Shown here in pieces: positions 14,493 through 20,333 of a DNA stretch of 20,333 nucleotides. Position 1 is the first letter of the stretch, and every line of letters begins with the position of its first letter. The notes under the pieces were generated by a model. That model was not told the DNA's origin. It saw only the letters and a list, made by a program, of their open reading frames with translations, and did not search any database. The stretch spans positions 1 to 20,333 of the forward strand of contig CAJMOF010000024.1 in the NCBI GenBank assembly GCA_905215065.1. The letters are read 5' to 3'. The position numbers were made by a program, and so were the translations under genes. Source of the stretch: an uncultured bacterium. GTDB taxonomy: Bacteria > Actinomycetota > Coriobacteriia > Coriobacteriales > Coriobacteriaceae.

Positions 14493-15346
14493 TACTGCTG
14501 CACCTCCTTGGACCTCGTGGCCTTAAGCTGGATCATAGAAATAGCGACAACCAGGATGCAGAAGATAACTGCCTTGGCCTGACCGATGCCCTGCCATGCG
14601 ATGCCAGCACGCGAATAGAACGTGTTGTAGATGTTCAGGGCGAGCATCTCGGTGGAGTGCGCCGGGGCGCCACCGGTAAGGGCGAGGTTCTGGTCGAACA
14701 GCTTAAAGCCGTTGGTGATGGACAGGAACAGGCAGATGGTGATGGTCGGCATCAGGTTGGGGATCTTAACCTTCCAAAACGTCTGCCATGCCGTAGCGCC
14801 ATCGACCTTGGCGGCCTCGATGTAGTCAGACGGAATGGACTGCAGACCGGCGATGTAGATGATCATCATGTAGCCGACCTGTTGCCACAGGGTCAGGATG
14901 ATAAGGCCCCAGAAGCCAGCGGCGGAGTTGAGGGCGATAAGCTGGGCACCCACGTTGGAGAGCAGGCAGTTGATCAGAATCTGCCAAATGTAACCCAGTA
15001 CAATGCCGCCAATCAGGTTAGGCATAAAGAAAATCGTACGGAAGATGTTGGTGCCCTTGAGCGCCTTGCGAGTGAGCGCCTGCGCAATGGCCAGCGCGAT
15101 CACGTTGATGAGCACCGTCGACAGGAAGGCAAACGCCACGGTAAAGAAGAACGACGTGGAGAACTGCGGATCGGACAGCGCGCGCACGTAGTTCTCGATA
15201 CCGACAAAGTGCGCGTTATTGATGGTAATAAACTGGCAGAACGAGAGATAGAAACCCTGGATAAAGGGAATCACGAACCCGATCATAAACGCCAGGCACG
15301 TGGGCAGCATAAAGAGCGGCCACCAGCGTTTGAGTGCTTTGCCCAT
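14492..15346 (-). CDS. Sugar ABC transporter permease, MalF-like
   Basis: Inner-membrane partner of the downstream permease in a CUT1 importer; 284 residues, short form without the large periplasmic loop of E. coli MalF. It begins with a charged stretch and a hydrophobic helix (WWPLFMLPTCLAFMIGFVIP), has further helices around 70-95, 107-130, 150-175, 205-225 and 255-275, and carries the EAA loop DYIEAAKVDGATAWQTFWKV (about 180-199) followed by PNLMP. ATG 15346 has AAAGGA 7-8 nt upstream. It lies 87 bp behind the binding-protein gene, separated by a strong hairpin, and overlaps the next permease by one base. Confidence 0.93.
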   Translation of the reverse strand: MGKALKRWWPLFMLPTCLAFMIGFVIPFIQGFYLSFCQFITINNAHFVGIENYVRALSDPQFSTSFFFTVAFAFLSTVLINVIALAIAQALTRKALKGTNIFRTIFFMPNLIGGIVLGYIWQILINCLLSNVGAQLIALNSAAGFWGLIILTLWQQVGYMMIIYIAGLQSIPSDYIEAAKVDGATAWQTFWKVKIPNLMPTITICLFLSITNGFKLFDQNLALTGGAPAHSTEMLALNIYNTFYSRAGIAWQGIGQAKAVIFCILVVAISMIQLKATRSKEVQQ

Positions 15347-15366
15347 AGAAGGGTCCTTTCAATATG

Positions 15367-15402
15367 CAGGGGGCGGGCAAACCTACGTCTGCCCGCCCCC
15401 TG
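15367..15402 (-). other. Intercistronic 13-bp hairpin between binding protein and permease genes
   Basis: CAGGGGGCGGGCA (15367-15379) and TGCCCGCCCCCTG (15390-15402) are exact reverse complements with a 10-nt loop. On the minus strand no T-run follows. Such a hairpin after a binding-protein gene commonly protects that part of the mRNA or reduces read-through, so that binding protein is made in excess over permease; that role is inferred here. Confidence 0.6.
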
Positions 15403-15433
15403 TCGCTAATCAGATAGCTTGGGCAGCAACTGC

Positions 15434-16750
15434 TTACTCGGAAGCAGCCTTCTCGGTCTTCCAGCCATCGACGAAGGCGTTCTTGACGCCGTCCCACTTG
15501 GTGTTGTCGGCAGCATAAGCGATGAGAGCCTGCTTGAGGTTCTTCTTCCACTCCTCAGAGGGGATGTAAACGAAGTCCCAAGCAACGGTCTTCTTGCCGT
15601 CCTTGGCCATAGCAACGGCCTGCTGCGAGAAGACGTTGGTGGTCTCCTTAGCGCTCTTGAACGGGGCGGTCAGACCCATCTTGTCAGCGATGATGCTGGT
15701 GGCGGTGTCAGAAGTGACGCACCAATACATGAAGTCCTCGGTGGCCTTCTGGGCATCCTCGGAAGCCTGGGAGCTGACGCACCAGTAGTTCTCGCCGCCG
15801 GAGCACAGGCCCTGGTTCTCCTCGCCGTCGACGCCGATGTAGATCGGCAGCATGCCGAGCTGGTCATCGGTCATACCGGCCTTGGTGAGGTCGGCATAGG
15901 CCCAAGAGCCGTTCTGATAGAAGACGGCCTTACCGGTTGCGAACTCGTTGGTGGCGTCGTCGCCGGTCTTAGAGGCGAGCTGCGAAGGATCGCAGGTGGA
16001 GTCGGTGATGTACAGGTCGAAGATCTGCTTAAAGTTGTCGAGATACTCGCCCTTGATCTCGTCGTCCTCCTGGTTGTGCTCCTTCTCGAACTCGTAGTAG
16101 AGCGGGAGGTTGGCGAGGTGGGTGGTGTAGCGCCAGCTGGAGGAGTCATCCATACCGGCGGAAGTGAAGGCACCGTCAACGCCGAGCTCGTCCTTGCGGG
16201 CCTGGATGTCATCGGCGCAAGCCTTCAGCTTGTCGAAGGAGTTGATGTCCTCGGCCTTGTAGCCGGCCTTCTCGAGGAGCTCCTTGTTGTAAATGATGCC
16301 GTAGCTCTCCTGAACCCAGTCGATACCCAGATCCTTGCCGTCGGACTGCAGCGCCAGGGAGTCGTCGATGAGCTCGCCGCGGAGCTTGGTGTCGGAAAGA
16401 TCGGCGCAGTAGTCCTTCCAGTTCTTAAGGCCGGTGGGGCCGTTGACCTGGAACAGCGTCGGAGCGGAGCTCTTGGACATCTCGGACTTGAGCTTCTCCT
16501 CGTAGGTGTTGGAGGCGGCGGTCACGATCTTGACCTCGACGCCCTTCTCCTTCTTGTACGCCTTGGCGATCTCCTTCCACTCCTTGTCGACCTCGGGCTT
16601 GAACTGGAGGAAGTAAACCTCGGCAGCGTCACCAGAAGCAGAGGAGCCAGAGCCGGCAGAACCACCGCAGCCCACGAGGCCCAGACCAAGAACCGCAGCC
16701 GCGGAACCAGCAAAGCCCAGGAACTGCCTTCTGCTCATTTCGTTCTTCAT
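15434..16750 (-). CDS. Sugar ABC transporter solute-binding lipoprotein (family 1)
   Basis: Extracytoplasmic receptor of the importer; 438 residues. The N-terminus combines a twin-arginine motif (SRRQFLGF, 6-13) with a lipobox LVGC (lipidated Cys28), so it should be exported folded through Tat and anchored as a lipoprotein. A Gly/Ser spacer leads to a family-1 binding domain (EVYFLQFKPEVDKEWKEIAK at its start; FQVNGPTGLKNWKDY; GKAVFYQNGSWAYADL near the middle; a C-terminal helix-rich part). ATG 16750 is preferred: GGGTGG lies upstream, whereas the in-frame GTG at 16768 would itself contain the ribosome site. First gene of the operon with two permeases and the ATPase. Substrate unknown; an oligosaccharide such as maltodextrin is plausible from the neighbours. 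Confidence 0.93.
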   Translation of the reverse strand: MKNEMSRRQFLGFAGSAAAVLGLGLVGCGGSAGSGSSASGDAAEVYFLQFKPEVDKEWKEIAKAYKKEKGVEVKIVTAASNTYEEKLKSEMSKSSAPTLFQVNGPTGLKNWKDYCADLSDTKLRGELIDDSLALQSDGKDLGIDWVQESYGIIYNKELLEKAGYKAEDINSFDKLKACADDIQARKDELGVDGAFTSAGMDDSSSWRYTTHLANLPLYYEFEKEHNQEDDEIKGEYLDNFKQIFDLYITDSTCDPSQLASKTGDDATNEFATGKAVFYQNGSWAYADLTKAGMTDDQLGMLPIYIGVDGEENQGLCSGGENYWCVSSQASEDAQKATEDFMYWCVTSDTATSIIADKMGLTAPFKSAKETTNVFSQQAVAMAKDGKKTVAWDFVYIPSEEWKKNLKQALIAYAADNTKWDGVKNAFVDGWKTEKAASE

Positions 16751-17056
16751 TACAATCCACCCTTTCACACCGTGGCGGCACCCTTTGCCGCCGCCTTCGG
16801 AGATTGGCTCGGGGACTTTGCCCCTTTTGCTGACTTGTACAATACGCTATTTGGCTAGTTGTTTGAACAAGTATTACTAGAGCGGTAGAAAAACTTCGGT
16901 GAACGGTAATTTCAACTTGATACTTGACAAGTTTTGTATAAACAATTATTTGTTATCGAATGTAGAGAAAACGCCCGGTCAAGCCGATGCATCGTCGGTT
17001 TGACCGGGCGTTTTCTCTTTGAGGGCATGAGTCTCGTCAGGCTGCGAGCTAGCCGG
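16751..17056. promoter_or_regulatory. Promoter/operator region of the ABC importer operon
   Basis: This 306-bp gap separates the GntR gene from the binding-protein gene. It has no gene. It holds several TTGT...ACAA palindromes: TTGTACAA (16835-16842), TTGTTTGAACAA (16859-16870), ACTTGACAAGT (16922-16932) and TTGTATAAACAA (16934-16945). TTGT-N4-ACAA is a shape used by GntR/HutC-type regulators, one of which is encoded next door. On the minus strand TTGTTT, 17 bp, then TATCAA is a weak promoter candidate overlapping the 16922-16945 sites. The part at 16964-17018 is the gntR terminator. Confidence 0.55.
16964..17018 (-). terminator. Long-stem terminator after the GntR gene
   Basis: Positions 16964-16987 pair with 16995-17018 over 24 bp with one G-T wobble and a 7-nt loop (core CGCCCGGTC / GACCGGGCG). 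The flanking AGAGAAAA / TTTTCTCT gives a T-rich 3' arm on both strands, so it could work in either direction. It lies about 40 nt beyond the gntR stop and separates gntR from the importer operon. Confidence 0.85.
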
Positions 17057-17776
17057 CTATCGCTTGGAGTTGACGCGGTAGTGGAAGATCTCGGGATGCG
17101 TGCGGGCATGCGTGACCTCGAACAAGATGCCGTCCGAAGTGTACGACTGGCTCTCCATGACGGCGACACAGTTGTACTTGCCAAGGTCCAAGTAGCTGCA
17201 GTCCTCATCGTTGGCGAGCTCGACACTCACCGTACGGCGGCTCGCCATCACTTTGATGCCGCGCTTGTGCTCCAGATAGTCGTAGATGGACTTCTCGGCG
17301 ACCTCGGGCGTCAGGCCCTTGGCGATCGACTCCAAAAAGTAGCCGTGGTCCACCTGGCGAGCACTGCCGTTGAGGCTTCGGACACGCACGACGCGAATCA
17401 GCTCCTCGCCCACCTTAAAGCCCAGGCGACGAGAGAGTTGCTCAGTGCAAATCAAATGTTCAAAAGACTTGACCTCGGTCGATGCGACGGCATTGTTGCG
17501 TTTTGCGAACTCGCCAAACGACTCAACCTCTTCGAGTGCGCCCAGCATATCGGTTTCGCCCTTAAGCCAAATAACGCGCACGCCCTTGCCGTGTATAGGC
17601 TGCACAAACATCTGGTCGGCCAGTATGCTCAAGGCGCGTCGAACGGTATTGCGCGTGCAGCCAAACTCCGCGGTCAGCTCGGCTTCGGTTGGCAGCATCT
17701 CCTGAAACGCATAGGTCCCGTTGATGATGCGCGAACGGATCTCGCGGTAGATTCCTTCGTAAATCGCTTTTGGCAT
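17057..17776 (-). CDS. GntR/HutC-family regulator with UTRA domain
   Basis: Transcriptional regulator of 239 residues, typical for GntR proteins with a UTRA effector domain (as in TreR and NagR). The N-terminal winged helix has YEGIYREIRSRIINGTYAFQEMLPTEAELTAEFGCTRNTVRRAL (here spanning about 6-49, with P29-T30-E31 and R42-N43-T44-V45 as the family signature). Residues about 90-235 form the UTRA domain (VVRVRSLNGSARQVDHGYFL, SIYDYLEHKRGIKV, VMESQSYTSDGILFEVTHARTHP). ATG 17776 has GAGGTG 6 nt upstream. It is divergent from the PTS gene and upstream of the ABC operon, with its own terminator, so it may control either or both; a phosphorylated sugar as effector is plausible by analogy with TreR. 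Confidence 0.93.
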   Translation of the reverse strand: MPKAIYEGIYREIRSRIINGTYAFQEMLPTEAELTAEFGCTRNTVRRALSILADQMFVQPIHGKGVRVIWLKGETDMLGALEEVESFGEFAKRNNAVASTEVKSFEHLICTEQLSRRLGFKVGEELIRVVRVRSLNGSARQVDHGYFLESIAKGLTPEVAEKSIYDYLEHKRGIKVMASRRTVSVELANDEDCSYLDLGKYNCVAVMESQSYTSDGILFEVTHARTHPEIFHYRVNSKR

Positions 17777-18000
17777 GATTTCACCTCTAATGAATATGTA
17801 TGGCTAGGCACGATAGCATTTCTTAAAGTTGTTTAAACCGATTATCGGTAAAGCACGGATTATTTACCGTCGACGGTTCCCCCGAAACCCAAATCGGACC
17901 GAATCAAAACCGTCAATGCGGCAAGCAGCCAGTCCTCTACAATGAGTTCATTGTTTAAACGTTCTTGCTCGCACAGCATGTTGCATCCGGAAGGCATATT
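17777..18000. promoter_or_regulatory. Divergent gntR/PTS control region with several palindromes
   Basis: A 224-bp gap without a gene. It contains TTGTTTAAAC twice (17829-17838 and 17951-17960), the inverted repeat ACCGAT-T-ATCGGT (17837-17849), the perfect palindrome ACCGTCGACGGT (17866-17877) and CGGTAAA (17846-17852) mirrored by TTTACCG (17863-17869). TACAAT at 17938-17943 is a possible -10 for the PTS gene without a clear -35. GGAAGG at 17989-17994 is the PTS ribosome site. The density of palindromes suggests binding by more than one regulator. Confidence 0.6.
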
Positions 18001-20333
18001 ATGCTGCAGAAAATCCAACGTTTTGGCGGAGCCATGTTCGCGCCCGCCATGCTGTTTTCTATATCAGGCCTCATGGTCGGCATCTCCGCCCTCGCCACGA
18101 CCGTAGACATCGTCGGTGACCTCGCCGTATACGGAACCCCTTGGTACGTTTTCTGGACCATCATCCAGCGCGGCTCGTGGACGGTCTTTAAACGTCTCCC
18201 GCTCCTTTTTGCCGTAGCGCTGCCTATCGGTCTTGCCCAAAAGCAACCGGCGCGCTGCTGCCTCGAGGCACTCGTGGCCTATTTTGCCTATTGCTTCTTT
18301 TTGAGCGAGATCATTAAGCTGAGCGGAGACAACCTTGGGCTTAAGTACCCATCATCTTTGACCCCCGCCAGCGGTATCACCGTCATCGACGGCATCAAGA
18401 CGCTCGACACCGGCATTATCGGCCCGCTGGCGGTATCGGCAACCGTCGTCGCCATCCATGACCGCTTCTACGATGCCAAGGTTCCCGATTGGCTCGGCAC
18501 CTTCTCGGGTTCCTCGCTGGTCTACCTCATCAGCTTTTTTGCCGTGTTTGCCCTTGCCGCCATCTCGGCCGCCATCGTGCCCTTCGCATACGCTGTGACC
18601 GAAACGCTGCGCCACGCACTTGCGGGCGTCGGCCCCTTCGGCGTGGGCATCTTTGTGTTTTTGGAGCGAGCGCTCGAGCCCATGGGACTGCACCATCTGC
18701 TCTATATGCCCATCTATTACGACAATCTGGTCATTCACGACGGTATTTACGCCACGTGGACCAACCTGCTCCCCATTCTCTCCCATAGCACGCGCCCTTT
18801 AAATGAACTTGCGCCCTGGGCAGGTTTTACCGCCACCGGCTGGGGCAAGCTCTTTGGCCTTCCCGCCATCGCGGCAGCATTCTATTTCACCGCCAAACCC
18901 GAACGCCGCGCCGGCCTTAAGGTCATCCTTTTGCCCGCCATCGTCGCCTCGGTGGTCTGCGGCGTCACCGAGCCGCTCGAGTTTCTCTTTATGTTCACCT
19001 ATCCCGGACTCTTTTTGCTCTACGCCGTCCTGTCCTCCTGCCTTGCCATGACCATGAACTTCTTTGGCATCGTCGGCATCTTCTCGGGCGGTCTCATGGA
19101 AATGACGGCCTTCAACTTCATCCCACTCATGCGAATGCATGCCGGCTCCTACCTTTTGGCGCTCGGTATCGGTCTTGCCTTTAGCCTCATCTTTTTTGTT
19201 AGTTTTCGAGCACTCATCTTGGTCTATGACCTTAAGACGCCGGGCCGCGAGGATCATGTCTCCAATCGCGCGGCAATCGATCGTTTAACGGGAAGCGGCT
19301 TTGCCAAAGAGCAATCTCCCAATGGCGAGGTCAGTATTCAATCCGATCAAGATCACGTCCTCGCTGAGCGGGTAATTCAGCTTTTAGGTGGCGTTGGCAA
19401 TATCGTGGGCGCAACCAACTGCGCCACGCGCCTGCGCGTCGAGGTCGCAGACCCTTCCATCGTTGCAGATAATGCGTCGTTTGTCGCGGTGGGCGCCAAG
19501 GGCCTCATCATTACGGGCAAGACCGCCCAGGTGATTATTGGCATCTCCGTTCCCCGCGTTAAAGAGCATTTTGACCAGATCATGGGCCTCGAGCCGGGAT
19601 TTGTGTCCACCACCTCGGCCTCCCCTGCCGCCAGCGCAGCCCATAAGCGCGGCGATATCTGCTTCTTCGATATCGACGGAACACTCGCCTGGCAAGACCC
19701 TCGAGTGGCACAAGAGCTTCCCGAGAGCGAGCGAGACCTCTCCCCCTATCCCAATGAAGCGGTCTCGCAAGCCATCCGTGATTTTGTCGCCAAGGGCAAT
19801 ATGGCGTTTATCTGCACAGGGCGCACGCTGAGCTGCATCCATCCAAAGCTGCTCGAGCTGCCCTGGACCGGCATCGTCTGCCTCGCGGGTGGCTATGTCG
19901 AACTTGAGGGACACGTGATTCGCGATTTGGCGATGACGCCCGGCATGCTGCAGCGCCTTGCTCCCATTCTTGAGCAATCGGACGAAGTGATTCGTTTTGA
20001 GGGACTCAATGGCGTCGTTCGCATGAGTGCCGATGCGCCCGACGCCCCGGGATACGCCCGCACCGTGGGCGATGCAATTACGCAGCTGCAACATTACAGC
20101 GCCTACAAGATCTTAATGTCCACGTCGCTTGCCAACCGCATCGCTCAGGATCAAGCGTTTGAGCCGCTGCTCTGCTTTAACGAGCTCGAGCTCGAAGTGA
20201 CCGAGATTTCGCCTCGCGAATGCACCAAGCGCGAGGGTATCCAGTCCGTACTCGACGCCCTCGATCCCCACCACGGAACCGTATACGGCATCGGCGACGC
20301 CAGCAATGACGTCTCGCTGATGAACGCCGTCGA
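18001..20333 (+). CDS. Alpha-glucoside-type PTS EIICB fused to a Cof-type HAD phosphatase (3' end outside window)
   Basis: I translated this frame by eye: 777 codons without a stop, running off the window. Residues 1 to about 435 are a membrane EIIC of the glucose superfamily, close to GlvC/MalX-type alpha-glucoside permeases as I know them: KIQRFGGAMFAPAMLF at the start, WTVFKRLPLLFAVALPIGLA, IKTLDTGIIG, LEPMGLHHLLY, GVTEPLEFLFMF (321-332) and LKTPGRE at the end. Residues about 453-535 are EIIB with the phosphocysteine Cys474 in NIVGATNCATRLRVEV. A Ser/Ala linker leads to a HAD domain from about 551 with all four motifs: FFDIDGT (Asp557, Asp559), CTGRT (Thr606), Lys743 and GIGDASND (Asp766, Asp770). 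No EIIA domain is in view. ATG 18001 has GGAAGG 6 nt upstream. Expected role: uptake and phosphorylation of an alpha-glucoside at the membrane, with possible dephosphorylation by the attached phosphatase (inference). Confidence 0.9.
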   Translation, partial: MLQKIQRFGGAMFAPAMLFSISGLMVGISALATTVDIVGDLAVYGTPWYVFWTIIQRGSWTVFKRLPLLFAVALPIGLAQKQPARCCLEALVAYFAYCFFLSEIIKLSGDNLGLKYPSSLTPASGITVIDGIKTLDTGIIGPLAVSATVVAIHDRFYDAKVPDWLGTFSGSSLVYLISFFAVFALAAISAAIVPFAYAVTETLRHALAGVGPFGVGIFVFLERALEPMGLHHLLYMPIYYDNLVIHDGIYATWTNLLPILSHSTRPLNELAPWAGFTATGWGKLFGLPAIAAAFYFTAKPERRAGLKVILLPAIVASVVCGVTEPLEFLFMFTYPGLFLLYAVLSSCLAMTMNFFGIVGIFSGGLMEMTAFNFIPLMRMHAGSYLLALGIGLAFSLIFFVSFRALILVYDLKTPGREDHVSNRAAIDRLTGSGFAKEQSPNGEVSIQSDQDHVLAERVIQLLGGVGNIVGATNCATRLRVEVADPSIVADNASFVAVGAKGLIITGKTAQVIIGISVPRVKEHFDQIMGLEPGFVSTTSASPAASAAHKRGDICFFDIDGTLAWQDPRVAQELPESERDLSPYPNEAVSQAIRDFVAKGNMAFICTGRTLSCIHPKLLELPWTGIVCLAGGYVELEGHVIRDLAMTPGMLQRLAPILEQSDEVIRFEGLNGVVRMSADAPDAPGYARTVGDAITQLQHYSAYKILMSTSLANRIAQDQAFEPLLCFNELELEVTEISPRECTKREGIQSVLDALDPHHGTVYGIGDASNDVSLMNAV

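Noticed and set aside
15419..16858. Long plus-strand open frame opposite the binding-protein gene
   Set aside because: Shadow of the binding-protein gene, with runs of Val, Leu and Gly and no domain. The same holds for the long antisense frames opposite the ATPase (12421-13533), malQ (8060-9529) and glgP (10129-11301).
18001..20333. PTS gene as a pseudogene because no stop codon is seen
   Set aside because: The frame is simply cut by the window edge; all domain motifs are intact up to the last base.

Overview
The window looks like chromosome of a GC-rich gut actinobacterium of the Coriobacteriia, most likely Collinsella or a close relative. I base this on the GC-rich coding sequence with AT-rich intergenic gaps, the mix of Tat-exported proteins, ABC and PTS sugar uptake, glycogen/maltodextrin enzymes and a phosphoketolase. 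The assignment is from gene content only; there is no rRNA or tRNA gene in the window.

Layout. (1) 1-3846, minus strand: phosphoketolase (xfp) behind a LacI-family regulator; the xfp promoter carries two mirror-image operators. (2) 4087-5049, plus: murB, preceded by a 23-bp perfect inverted repeat and followed by a strong terminator. (3) 5131-5260: a compact element with 30-bp perfect inverted arms around a small hairpin. (4) 5272-6477, minus: Tat-exported coiled-coil cell-wall peptidase. (5) 6745-11928, plus: galE, malQ and glycogen/maltodextrin phosphorylase. (6) 11929-12384: non-coding, with terminators and an unusual array of a 14-nt motif in alternating orientation every ~40 bp. (7) 12385-16750, minus: ABC sugar importer operon (binding protein, two permeases, ATPase). 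(8) 17057-17776, minus: GntR/UTRA regulator. (9) 18001 to the right edge, plus: an alpha-glucoside-type PTS EIICB fused in frame to a Cof-type HAD phosphatase, cut by the window end.

How it fits together. MalQ and the phosphorylase turn malto-oligosaccharides or glycogen into glucose and glucose-1-phosphate. GalE links UDP-glucose and UDP-galactose. Phosphoketolase makes acetyl-phosphate from sugar phosphates. The ABC importer and the PTS bring in sugars. The PTS-HAD fusion suggests (inference) that an incoming phosphorylated disaccharide is dephosphorylated by the transporter polypeptide itself and then passed to the amylomaltase/phosphorylase pair. A shared TTGTTTAAAC-like motif upstream of malQ, the importer operon and the gntR/PTS pair suggests common control. 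The PTS-phosphatase fusion and the alternating 40-bp repeat array are the two most unusual items.
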